Assembly: GCA_013398295.1 (NCBI GenBank)
Contig: VZSF01002920.1
Span: forward strand, 124,001 to 188,000
Source of the DNA: Chionis minor
Lineage: Eukaryota; Chordata; Aves; Charadriiformes; Chionididae
Direction of reading: 5' to 3'
Length of the DNA: 64,000 bases
Every line of letters begins with the position of its first letter. The stretch's first letter is position 1. Under the pieces are notes generated by a model. It searched no databases. It worked only from the letters and a program-made list of their open reading frames with translations, and was not told the DNA's origin. The position numbers were made by a program, and so were the translations under genes. This document shows positions 33,641-46,756 of this stretch, piece by piece.

Positions 33641-36600
33641 CAGATTGGGTTTTTTGAGTGTATCATATAATTATTTATACAGAGTGTTTCCCTGCAAACA
33701 CCTGAAGTATCAATAATCAATTAAAACCATAATTAAAAGCATCTTATTTGAACAAAATGCTGTTAATCAGAACACTTTCAAATACTCCAGTTGGTGAGAA
33801 GTTATTTCCAAAATCATGTGTAGTTACCTAGTTTTTGTAGTGACTAATGTAAACGATTCATACAAATATTCTTTGGAAATTGAAAAACAAAACAAATTCT
33901 AGACAATCCTGTCCTCCTCTGTTGGGAAAAGAAGGAGTCTGGATGTTTTTCTCTCTTAAACAGAGTACAAAATACAGAGAGAGCAGATGAGACCATGTGC
34001 ATCTTTTCTGACATTATTACCCCCAAAATTAATGGATTTCCTAAGCTTTTTTATTGTAAACGAAGCAATTTTCACAGTGCTTCTGGACGACTCCTTCCAT
34101 TCCTGAACCTTGCAGAATTTTTGAGCCTAATATAGCTGGGCTCTGAAGTAGGATTAGATCTTTTGAAACAGATTAAAGCAGCAATTCACTATTTAAATTT
34201 TGATGCATTGCTAACATCTTAGAGATATCTGCTTCCAAGTGCTTCACTTAGAAGCACTCTGATGGGAATCCTTCTGTGGGTTTGGAAATTCTATTAAATA
34301 GGGAAAGTTCACATCAGAAAAATACTAGATAGACTTAGACAGGATGGATGCTAAGTGGCCAAGCGTTTCAAGGACGCTTGCAGATCCAGGAGGGAGAAAT
34401 TCTGGGATCCCGGTCTAAAGATGCAGTAAATCAGCTGATTGCTGTAGTATTAAAAAGGCTGTAAGTTGTTTGTGCAGTTCTTGCACTTAAGTACACAAAC
34501 TATAAAAATAGCAACATTTTTTGTCAATTCTGTTTGAGGATGCTTTTATACGGGTGGCTTTGATAAGCTGCTTAAGACATATACAGCACAGATTTGATAA
34601 AATCTGTCTCGAGTGACCCAGGAATGCTACTAAAAGCGTGACAGTCAGGTTATGGCACTTGTTCATAAATGTTTGCAGTATTACCTGCAGAATTCTGGCC
34701 ACACGTGCTAATTTTCACGGGCTAAGTTTCATGAAAACTATGTGACTGTGTGAAGTGCCAGGTGCTCGGTAGACAAGTAAATAGTGGGTGTTCCTGAAAC
34801 AGGATGTTGGAAATGACCTTCCAAAAACTAACATGGAATCCATCTAGTGACATTTTGCTGAAAACCAGCATTAGATGGCCAAGATGATCAATTTTGAACA
34901 CTGTTGTTGTTCATGGTCTTTTGAAGTAGAAGAGCTGTTGCAAAACGTACCGGAATTGCAGTTGGTACATATACAACCCAAGAGAAGAGCCATTTCGGTA
35001 CCAGTGGTCTTGATAGCCTTCCTGTAGTTGTGATTTTTTATTGTAGTGCCTCAGCCTTCCGACCTACTGTCAGGGCATGCAAGGTCACACTTCTGGTGTA
35101 GGAGCTCCATAATCAAATGATTACTCCTTAATCTGGACCTCTCTTGCCCCTTTGCTGCAGGTGGTTTTTGGGGTGGAAGCAACCTGTTTGTAGGCTGATT
35201 GGAACCAGGCAGTTTTCTGAGAGAGCACTGGTGAGAAAAGCGGTGCTGGTCCTGTCCTTCCCTTGCCTTGTTCAGTGTAGTATTTCCTTGGGAGACGCCA
35301 AAGAAGTGAACTTCCTCTATGCGCTATACACATCACCGAGCACCAGCACAAACTGAAGACAACCTGTGGAGGGAGGTGGTTAGGTTTCCAGGTTGGCTGA
35401 ATGAATCTCTGTGAATAAGAGATGAGAATGAGCAATTTTGTTATTAAAATTGTCCCATTATACAGCATATGCTAATTTTTTTTTCTTTTTTCTCCCACTA
35501 CATGACCTTGTATCCAAACCGAAGGCAAATCAGTGCAGGCACTGGCCTCACTGTTCCCGTTTGAAACAGCCTGTGTGGGTTTCAACAATTTGCCTTCAAG
35601 TAATTTTTCAAAACAGGCTTAGCTCAAGATGAGTGTTTACTGTCACACTCGGTGGCTTTGTGGGAGAGATTAATTGTAGCTGACTGACAACTCTGACATC
35701 CTATTTCTGAGGCCGCATATGGCCATAAAGTGTCTCCAGAGGTCCAGATTGCTGGAGACAGTATTGCAGCAAAGTTGTTTGAAGAGGTCACAGACTTCCT
35801 CTGCAGAGGACCCTGTGTGCAGGGACTGTCCCCTTGCTCAGGCAGCAATACGTAACGCAGTGGATCCGCATTAGGGGTGTTTCAGAAGCAGGGAAGGCAT
35901 GGAGATAACGTGGAGTCACCGTGCTGTGATTGCTTTCTGCTTTTCAGCCCTCCTGAGAAGCTGACTGCAAGACAGAGCAGCAGAGGCTGCGGTCGTGCTC
36001 TGGCTTTGCCTGGGAGGTGGTTAAGTGCCATACTGTGCTCAGAAGTCCTGATCCCTAGGCGTGCGTGATGGTGGGAATCTGGCCTACCTGCACAACATCC
36101 TCCAGGCTATGGGAAAAGAGCAGCACTGGGGGATGTGAACAGCTGAGGAACTAGGACTAACCTTCAGTTCAGGCTCAGCCAATAACCCCAGACCCCGTAG
36201 CATGAAGAGCCCTGAAATAGCACAAGTGCAACAGTGATTCAGACACATTTCCCTTCCCTTTTTTCCCTCTCCAAGCATCGGAAAAGCTTAACTGTCACCC
36301 AGGGCTATGCAGAACTACCAGGTGCCAACCATCTGTTTTACTTCCAGCACATTGTATTTATTATTTTTTTTTCCCTGCTAGCGATGTAATTTTCCCCATA
36401 TTTCTTCTCCATTTGCATTGTGTGTTGTCGAAAGCAATCACGAACATAAAATTTTAGTTAAATGATATAAAAAACCCCAAATCAAAGTTGACTTTTTTAT
36501 CAAATGCACTATAAAACTTTCTACATTATTGCAGAGAGCAGTGACACATACATAATTTGTTCCTGAATAAGCTGTTTTGTAGAACACTGGTACTTCAAGT

Positions 36601-39600
36601 CACCTGAGCAGCATACTAAATTGAATGTCTCTGTTTTGTGCTTCGGGACAGGGTGTACATACCGGCGGCGGTCATGAGGCTTTTGAGCAGGCAGAACATA
36701 TAGGAGAACTGTATATGTATATGTAGCAATACCAAAATTTTAAAGCTTGTGAACTGGAACAGGCTGTACCCTGGGCTGGCATCTCCAGCGAGGCTCTCCT
36801 GCCTCTTGCTGTGAGCCAGCGGTCCTGCGGGGGCCTGCACAGCAAACTCCTCCTGGCTCTGGCCATAACCTCATGGCTTCAAAGCATGTAAGGGAAGTGG
36901 GATATGGCTGGCTTCTGGCTCTTTGTTTTCTGCACCATGCTTTCCAGGCCAGTCCATGCCTTGGAGTCAATATGTGGCAGTCAATACAATATAACTGTGC
37001 AGCACTTCTTCCTTATGGATTTGTCTTGCTCAAATGCCTCCAAAGAGCTGGATGCATTTTTACTTTTCCCTTCAAAGATCCTGGGGTACACTGACGGGAG
37101 CCATGGTATGTCTCCGTTATATTTTTGTGCTTGGGACCCAAGACACCGACAGCCTTTCTTACGGGGAGTACTTGCGAACCTGGTCTAGAGCCAGAGGTCA
37201 TCAGCATGGAGTGATGCAGGATGGAATATCGAAAATGAAGAAGTGTGAGATGTCCTTACATCCTCCTTACGTATGGGAAAGGACCGTTTTAAGATCTGTG
37301 AGGCAATGAATGAGAACATCATGTGTTGTCAAATGTGGTATGATCAAATTTTATCCCTGACAAGAGATGGTGTTGCATTATGGTCCGAATCATGTCATCA
37401 TGCGGTCAGGCTACAGCCACAGGCTGAGTACCACTGGTAAATGAAAAGAACAGTATTCCAGGCTCTTGGAAGCTATGGTCATCTAAAATCCACCAGGGGA
37501 TGGGACAGGTCGGATTGACTTTCTTCCTCCACTGCAGAAGACACTAAAATGGGACATATGTGAGGAGTTACATACTACTCCCTCAGCACAGACACAAGTT
37601 CTCCATGAGAGATGGAGCCTCTCGTGGACTCCATGACAGACTGCAGTCCGCCAAGCCTGGACAGACTGCGTGCTGTCCTGTTTTCATCTTTGAACAGAAG
37701 CCTTTCCAGATTCCTTGTGACCTACTGGCAATGGTGTTACCCTGAAAATTACTGAGCTCTGCTTTTCTCAGTTGGTCCCCTGCCAAGACAGCCATCTTCT
37801 CTTGCAACTCAGGAAAATGTTTGAGGTGAAGAGGTGCCTTATGCTGGCTCCCATCCCCTGAGTTCCGCTAAAAGGGGCATAAAGCCATCCCCTGATGACC
37901 CAAACTGTTCTGCTGTCATCCTAAGTAGTCAGCATTTGGACTGGAAATGGAGCGCTTCTTTGAGGGTTGGTCATGGTCTCTGTTGCCAGTGCCCAGCATG
38001 TCGGCAGCTTTGGCCTGAAGAACAGTGAGGGCAGGGTGGGAAGAGCAGACTGAGAGCCAGAGCACCAGGTAACGGCAGCTCCTGCGTGCTGCATGCAGTG
38101 TTCAAACCCCCCAATTTTCTTAGCCTCTTCTCTGCCTGTGTGGTTGTGTCTTCTGTGCCGACAGGCACTGGCAGACGCTGCCTCTCTTGCCTTCCCAAGT
38201 GTGGCTGCTGAGCGGGTCTCTGCTGGTCAGTGGGAAAGGGAAGAAGGCTGATGCCACCACAGCCACGTGGCAGCTAAGAGGACCCAACGCTTGCTGAGCC
38301 TTGCATGCCTGTTGGCTTGAAAGGCCAAAAAGGCAGGAGATGTGCAGCTCAGGGCAGCCATCTGTGTGTCTCTGCTCTTCACTTGGAAAGGAGAGAGGGC
38401 GCAGGGTGAGGAAGGCTCTTGCCCTGCCGTGAGCCGGGTGCCAGCCCCTTCGTGGCAAAGTTTGGTAATTCTCCTCGCAGGCGCCTCGTGCCGGCATGGG
38501 AGCACGCCCAGGCTGGTGAAGGAAGGGGGTGGGATCGCTGCTTGTGTCCCAGAGGTTCTGCAGAAGCACAGCCTTGAAGCGGCTGGACAGGCAGCCCTGT
38601 GGCATCCGGTAGTGCTGCTGGGTGGGGACCGTGGCCTTGGCCCCTCTGGAGGGGGCTGTGTCAGCATGAGCACTTGAATTTGCATTGAAAAAAATATTCA
38701 GAAGGGTTAGCTGCCTCTGCATAGGTTTTCCCAATGGCTCTCCAAGGCCACGATAGCGTGAACAATGTATGGGGCCTTGTAGCGATTCAGATCTATCTTT
38801 GGGCACAGAAGCCCTTGTTTGAGAACTGCTGCTCTGGACAATTCTGCTTTTCCTGGGCTGTGCTGCGGTGTCCAGTGCATCCCATGATGGAGTCAAAGCT
38901 CCACACTCCTGTGATTTCTCTGTCATCTCCGAGTACCTAATCCTCGATGCCAGTGACAACTCAGCCCCGGGGCTCACAGGTAGGCATTTAGAAAATGCTT
39001 TTGTTTTTTGAGTGAGTGGACCAAATTGCACCTAGTGCGCATAATTTTGCAAAATGATCCCCAAGGAGGGTAGCTCATCTGCCTTCCAGTTTCAAAAATT
39101 GAAGCACTATGATACATCTATGTAGGCAGTATACTTTTTCAGGAATAAGGTATTTACAGATAAGTGCACTTAAAGTAAGTGACTTTGTTAAGCAGCGTTG
39201 CCTGACTCTTTGCTCATTGTTATCTATAGATTGCTGGAAAGTGCTTTCACTGAAGTGGAAAACAAGTCAATACATTTCCCTAATCCGTCTTGCAATGTAA
39301 AAGCAGGCACATGCACTGATAGTATTTAAAGTTATTTACCAATTAAAGGACAGGAATGCAAGTTTGTAGCCCGTCGCTTGATTTGGAGGCTGCACAGTAC
39401 AGCCATATTGGACAAAGAACCTTGTTAGAGAGATTCAAGAATAAAAGAACTTCCAGGTTTGAGTCAGACTGTCCCCCCTAATGCTGATAGCATTACAAGT
39501 CATCCCTAAGCACGGTTCTCCCCCTTATATGCTATGGAGAAGTTGTCCTTCAATCTGAAAAAGAGTCTGGAACAGATCCCAAGGCAATCAAGACCATTTA

Positions 39601-39835
39601 TGCAGCATCTCGTACCTTCCTTCAGCTGTCTTCTTCTTCCCCTAGTTTATGCAGTAGGACTTGGATGCAGTGTTTTAAAACACTCATATAGCTGTATTTT
39701 GTTTTTGGCAGGTGTGGTGAAGCCTAGTGGAGAGATACTGTGTGTCAGCTTTTCTTTCCCTTTCTACTCACATATGGACACAGAAATCCTAGGGATGAGT
39801 AGATTTCACATGGAAACTTCCTTCTGTACCCAGAA
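33641..39835. other. Intergenic DNA downstream of the ARL8-like gene
   Basis: No recognised gene or repeat. 35.1-38.7 kb is richer in GC than its surroundings. Two open stretches stand out (36904-37188 on + and 38120-39031 on -) and are discussed as findings, but neither has family resemblance or adequate support as a gene. Confidence 0.5.
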
Positions 39836-40310
39836 ATCATAGAATCATAGAGTCATAGAATGGTTTAGGTTGGAAGAGACCTTAAAGATCATCTAGTTCC
39901 AACCCCCCTGCCATGGGCAAGGCCACCTCCCACTAGACCTGCTTACTCAAAGCCCCATCCAACCTGGCCTTGAACACTTCCAGGGATGGGGCATCCACAA
40001 CTTCCTTGGGCAACCTGTTCCAGTGTCTCACCACCCTCAGTGTGAAAAATTTCTTCCCGAGATCTAATCTAAATCTCCCCTCTTCCAGCTTGCAGCCATT
40101 ACTCCTCGTCCTGTCACTAAATGTCCTTGTAAAAAGTCCCTCTCCAGCTTTCCTGTAGGCCCCCTTCAGATACTGGAAGAATGCTACAAGGTCTCCCTGG
40201 AGCCTTCTCTTCTCCAGGCCAAACAACCCCAATGGTCTCAACCTGTACTCATAGGAGAGGTGCTCTAACCCTCTGATCGTCTTAGCGGCTCTTCTCTGGA
40301 CAACTTTCTG
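39836..40310 (-). repeat. CR1 LINE 3' portion, antisense
   Basis: Begins with three ATCATAGA-type repeats, then GGTTGGAAGAGACCTTAAAG, the CCCACTAGACCTGC and CATCCAACCTGGCC blocks, CTTCTCTTCTCCAGGCC near 40205, and ends near CTCTTCTCTGGACAAC. Same subfamily type as the copy at 16513 but longer. Confidence 0.94.
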
Positions 40311-43300
40311 GATAATGAAGAGGTGATCTCATGCCACTACAATTCAGAAAACAGCTTAGAAAGTTATATATTAGTGCATGAAGTGGCAGAATGTGTATCA
40401 GTTATAGAGAAAAATGATTTCAAAAATTATTTCTTGGCATCTGTTGGACAATACGTAAGTGTATTCTTCAAGAAATAGACATGAAGAAATAGCTAAAATG
40501 AGACCTTTAGGAAAACAGTCCTTCATTTTTGGTCCCCTTCAAACTGGGTTTTGAAGACATGCTTTACCTATATTTTTAAACCTTTAACCTGAATCCGCAC
40601 ACTGGGTCTTGATCTGTGCACAACCCTAAATGCACACGAAGCTACTTTTATTGGATTTACAAGTGTACATCTGTGTACTTTACATGTAGTTGTGCATGCA
40701 GATGGTTACCTGTCTATTTGAATAAGGTCAAAATTAATTAGATTTTAAGAAGGATACATCGTCAGTCACAAGGAAGAAAAAGCCCAGCATGTCCTCTCTT
40801 CTGTAGAGATTAATGTGGATTAACTGTAAGTATTTTTGCTGTATGGAGGTCTGTAAGTATTCCACAAAGAACCTATTAAGATGGTCCAGGTAAATTTCAA
40901 TATCTATTATACACCGTGTCGCAAAATTCAGCTTTCAGATCAGATTAATTAAGAGCCTGTGATACCACTCTACATCTGACAGCCTTCAGTATGTGCCATC
41001 TTGGATCAAAGTCCTGTTCCTCAGCATCCAAAGCTCAGCTCCCAAATCATCACTCTGCCCAGTTCCTTGGTGCTTGGTATGCAGCAGATGGAAGATGCCT
41101 TGAGCATCCAGGGGTTGACTGTTAATTTGAAAACTGCCACATGATTTTTTTACAACCTCATCTTCCATATTGAGTGAAAGAAAACAGTTTTATTGTGCAC
41201 CCATTTATCAGCCAGCTTATTCCCTTGTGCTATACAGAAAACTCCACCAGTTTGCTGGAGAAGCTCTTGTGGAGTGGAGTGGAGAAATGGCTTGGTCAAA
41301 AAGTAACTTTTACTTGCCATACAAAACTGTATCATCTTTGAGAAAGGTGAATTACTGTCACTGTAAAGCAAGTCTGCTGTGAAATGAAATGGAAGAAAAC
41401 ATGCTTTTATTATAAACTACTCAGGAGGGCTGTCTTCGATTTCCAGGACCTGAGAGCTCGATTTTGTTAGTTTTGCTTGTGAGGAAGTGAGATATTCCAG
41501 GCAGTGAGGTTTTAACCTTTTTATTACCTCAGATCCTACTTCTTTGACTCTACGCAGTCTTCCCTGCACTCTGAGATTTTCTCAGTGTTTATGGCCCAAC
41601 CTGTATTGAACTTCTGAAACCTTATAAATTACGAATTTCAGCTTCAGGGTTCAGCAGCTGCTTTTTCTGTAAATGTGCTAAATGAAAAAGAAATGGATAT
41701 AACATAAAATCTCTGTGTTTGGGGATACTTTTTAGTTAACATAGTGATGCTTAAATATGTGCCTAACACTCAGAAGTACTTTGCGTTTTGTCCGCAACCA
41801 TCAGCAAACACACATGACCTCTTCTAGGTATCATCCATACAGATGCTAATATACTAAGTCTATTTGTTGGGCGATCTAGGAAGTAAAGCTATTTTATCTG
41901 CAAAAAGTTATGGTCCGCATATCCATTCAGGCTTGGAGGTAGACAAGGCATGAGTATTTTTGTGTATTGGAAGAACAAAATCACCTAACATGTTCTTAAC
42001 CTTCTTTAACTTCTCTTCGTTTTCATTTATCCTGTAACTAGAAAGTCCTAAAGCCATTTTTTCATGCCTTTGACAAAACACTATTACATGCTTCATTTGC
42101 ACCAATTACACAAAAATCAGAAATGAATGGCCTGTGAGTGGAGGTAGAATGGCATCTTTAATGCTTCAAGAAAGCAATATTTAATAAAGACTACTCAGAA
42201 AGATCTGTAGTGCTAGAACCAGTCACTCTTTCTGAAAACATTTTGTTTTGGAAATACAGGAATGGAGAAAGAGCATGGAATACATTTATGAATTATATTT
42301 TAAAGATAACGCTAAAGAGATGAGCAATCAATCCTATACGCAGTTGCAATTTTGTTGCTTAAAAACTTCCTTTAGAGTATTTGTTTGAAGTCAAATTACG
42401 GCAAGTTCATTAAAGCCCTTTTTGCCTTTATGTTTATGCGATCATCACGAAATACTACAAGTGGGTTTATAGGTCTCTGTGAAAAAGGCGAATTAAAGGA
42501 GTTGGGGAACAAAAAAACCTTTATTGAGGGGAGGGATTATCATTCAAAAGGACTTTGTTTTTCTACGAATTTTCTTACCGGTGTGTATTAATTGGTTTTC
42601 ATTGAGAAAGTCAAAGCAATCACACTGCCTTACATGTACCAAAACAGAGTTCAAAGTTGTAGTTCAGTCTGTGTTGAGCTAAACGTAAAAGAGGGAAACA
42701 GTAACAAAATAATACTGCAGTATTTGAACTACTGTGAATCTGATTCCTAATTATATCCAGCATAACTGTCAAAATAAGTGTGCTGTACATTTGTGAAATG
42801 AGACTCAGAAGTCACACATAAGAAGTCTGAGCATCAGGATTTCTCAATTTACTGAAGCTGTAAACTAATAAATCAATGTCTTTAAAACAAGAAATGAAGG
42901 ATGAAGGAACAGCAAGAGATACTCTCACACTGTATGGAACAAAATGTATTGGTATTTTTAATGGATAGGTTTAATTACATTTAATTGTTGTACTTTAAGT
43001 TTTTAACAGAGGATTTTTAATGGGCACAGTGAAATCTTTGCCATTAGTTTTCAGTGCAATAAAATTCAGTGCCTGATGCTGAGCTGTTATAAATCAGTGA
43101 AACGCCACTGAAGTCACTGGAGTCACAGATACCCTGTTTGAGGCTCATGTCCCTTGTTTTGCATCAAGTGCAGCCAATCTGCTCTATTAGACAGTGTAAA
43201 CAGCGAAACATGCTGTGCAAAACTTGAAGTGCGGGAACGGCACCTTTCGGGGAGGAGAATTGGAGGTCATCGTTGCTGGCTGAGGTTTCCTGGTCCAGGG

Positions 43301-46256
43301 GCTAATGAAAACTGACAGATTACTCCTCAGGAAAAAAAATATCTCCTCACAAAAATAACAACCATGCAAATTAATATGATACACAAAGGGGGTGAAGATT
43401 TATGTGACTGTTTCCCTCATCCCTCTCATCTGGCTTCTTTTTTTTTGTGCTGTTCCCTAATGATGCTCATTTGTCTGCTTCACTTACCACTGCATACCCT
43501 TCCTCCTATGCCGCTCCTGTATGCTGGGCTCACACAGGGCTGCACCTTCCTGGCCTCTCATTAGAGACCCCGACTGATTTTTTTTTGATGGTGGTCGAGC
43601 TGTTGCAGCTGAGGAAAGACTTTGGGCCATCTCGTCACACCGCCTCTCTGCCAGAGCTGATCTCCTTGCAGCAGCAGCGGTAGGATGGGCAGGATCCCTG
43701 AGTCGCAGCCACAGCAGATCAGAGCCTTGGTGTTGCATTCAACAGAAACGGGGGACAATTTAAGTTAATATACCAGGCTGTGAGGTGACTGAGCCATGGG
43801 TGAACTGTTCTACTGCCTCCTCAGCTGGTCTTTGCCTGCCAGGCTTAAACCCGACAGAAATGGTGAGGCACAGCCAGGCCAAGAAGGCTTCAGCTCAAGT
43901 CTGTGGAGATCAGTGGGAAGATTCCTACTTCTTCTAATGAAGACAGGACATTGGCTTTAGCTTATCCACAAGACTCAGTCCTGCTGTGATATTTACAAGG
44001 AGCTCCACTTGAGCAAAACATGAGTTGAGCCCTCATTTCTGTACCACCATATCGCACAGAAATCTGTGCTTGGAAACTATGTGATTTACCTTTCTCTACT
44101 TCCACCTCCCTTCCTATAGTCTTTCCCTGTCATCTCCTCTCTGCTGCACCTGAAATGAGAGTCAAACTTCTTAGAAGAGAGTCTCATGTTAGCCTTTTTG
44201 AATGGCGTAAGATGATAAAGATGTCACAGAAAATGTGTTCTCTGCGTTTAACTGGAGAGTAATTAATCCTAGATCTTTTTCCTTCTTTCTGGAAATGGTG
44301 CTATCAGCTACTTCCCAAGGATGAGAGGCAATTTGCAACAGACAGCCTACTTGACGAAGTGAGATGGATGGTGGATTTCTCTGAAGATAATGATATTGAG
44401 CAGGGTCTTACTGAGAAAAGATCAAAGTGGAAGGCAGGGAAAGGGAAGAGAACCAGGCCATTGTCCTGTTGTCCCTCAAAGACAGGGTTCAGGGACAGCT
44501 CCCCCCAAATGTTGTTCCAAAACAGTCGGTTACTGTCCTATATGCTCTCAATCTAACGCAGAACAACATATGTTAAAAATACACTTGCAGGTACACACAT
44601 ACGCACATACACATACACATATGTACGGTATGATAGTTGATGCACTCTTTATTTAAATGTAAGATATACTGTATCAATGAGCTACAGCCTGAAGTTTGAG
44701 CTTTTCACAGCACAGCGTGAAGGGCTGTTGTGGTGAAAATCAGAATCAGACATCAGAATTAGACAACTTGCTAAATTCCTTACTCAAATATGGAACAACT
44801 ATTACAAATGTATACTCATTTCAATTCTGCACATTTGCAGCTTTGTAGTTTGCTAATGATGTGTTCTGCTTTGTGTTCAGCAAATAAGCACTTTTATTTA
44901 CTTTCACCTTAGTCTGCCATGAGATAAAGCTATTTTTAAGGTCACTTTCAAATGCCAAGTCATCCCTTTCCTGCACGCATTACCACCTTTAGAAGTAGGA
45001 GACTGGGAAATGTTAACAACTGCCTGAATCCCAAGAATGCTGCTCCAGGGCAGGGAGCATTTAAGAGCGATGGACATGTCTTCATATTAGCTGCACAGGT
45101 TGGTTTGAAAATCACTGGTGTGGGAGTCCAAGAGGTAGATGTCTCTTCCTGTGACTGACAGAGTGCAAGGAAGCTGGTTGACCTGTAGCAGGGTGTGAGG
45201 CATAAAAACTGTGAGAGCTTTCAAGGTGCTCTAGCAATCACACCACTGGATGTTTGAGAAGGCTTGTGAAATCTCCCCTTGAATAAACTTGAAGAATTTT
45301 TCTGTGTTCACAAAATATTTGGGAGTGTGAAAAATACTTTAAGCAGATGTCGCCACTTTAGTCTACACTAAAGACCTCCAAACCCTTCCATGGACTTGGG
45401 TCCACTCTCTTTGCAAAGACTTCTGTTAAATACTGAGTGGGTGAGAAAAAAACAACCTACCAGTCCACAGAAAAATGATCATATTCATTAATTACACCAA
45501 ATCCACAGTTTTTGTCCTAGAAACGGAAAGGACAACAATCTACGTGTATGTGTGGAATAACATTTACCTTGGCAGGTCTACCTCAAAGAAAAAGACCAGA
45601 ATCTGCAGATTACAAAACCAAAACTTGTGCATAAATTACACATAGTTTTTACAATCAAAGAATCATTTGGTTTTGGAAGCTTCAGCAACCCAGCATAAAC
45701 TGTTACTTATACCTTTGAGGTTGTTATCTGACAGTCCCACGAGTCCACTTCATTCAGTCTCTTTTTCAGCAAGTGATGATCCTTTTGACATACACACAAC
45801 ACGAAGCTGACGGAGCCAAGAACTCTTTTCAGTCTGTTGGAGAAACTTTTCACTGGCACATAGAGACATTTGTGTACTGCTGTGTTTATTAAACTGCTAG
45901 ACTAGATATTGCTGAAATAGATAGCTTTGGGGTAACAAGGGGTTATGTACCAAAGGTGGTTTTCACTACTCATTTGCTCTAGCTGGGGTTACATGTAGAG
46001 ACAGCATATCAAAGAAAACGCTGTAGATATTATTTTGCAGTCACAGAAAAATGAAATTTGCTTTGTAAGTCAATGGACTGCTGGTTTTATTGCTTGTTTT
46101 TCTTTTCTAGTTTCTGTTAGAAGCTGAATATTTGAAAAATGTAACTCAAAACTTAATCTGAAGAAATTCTCCTGGTAAGTGCACTATACCAAAACCAGTA
46201 AGCAACGCAATGTGTGCCCTGTTTTCCTTTCAGGAGGAGAAAAATAAACTGTTTCG

Positions 46257-46309
46257 AGATATATAGATATAGACATATATAGATATAGATATAGATATAG
46301 ATATAGATA
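46257..46309. repeat. Microsatellite, (ATAGAT)n
   Basis: About eight imperfect then perfect copies of the hexamer ATAGAT, with a GACATATAT interruption near the start. Confidence 0.9.
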
Positions 46310-46707
46310 AAAGCTCATTGTAAAAGATGAAATGGCTAATGTTTTTTTTCTTATTTAGTGTCAGATTTATTTTTTTTTAAAGATGCTGGAATACACTCAG
46401 AAAAGTTACTGAACAGAAGCCAGTTGACATACGTGTTTAACTGGTATTACATGACTTCAGTTTAATATCACCTCTACATCTGTGAGGGGAGGTCCATGCG
46501 TATCTGATCCACAACTGCTGCCAGGAAACACTGAAAGAGTAATTTTCTCTGTTAATGTAGGTCCTACCTTGTGTTATCTTTTCCAGATTCAAAACAAGCA
46601 GAGGGAGCATCTGTTAACTGAAAAAAAGCAATTCCCAGGGCAGAGAAAACGTCATCCAGCATTGTGCAGGTGTTTCAATAATGCACCAAAGCCAGGTTAA
46701 TTTTACA

Positions 46708-46756
46708 NATAGATATAGATATAGATATAGATATAGATATAGATATAGATATAGAT
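46708..46756. repeat. Single N followed by a second (ATAGAT)n microsatellite
   Basis: An N at 46708 is followed by eight perfect ATAGAT units. The flanks differ from those of the array 400 bases upstream, so this is not the same array read twice. The N marks a contig break at the repeat, and the array length is unreliable. Confidence 0.88.

Noticed and set aside
43561..43758. GC-richer patch with overlapping open frames on both strands
   Set aside because: Frames are short and mutually overlapping, with repeated Leu/Gln from GCAGCAGCGG; no coding evidence.
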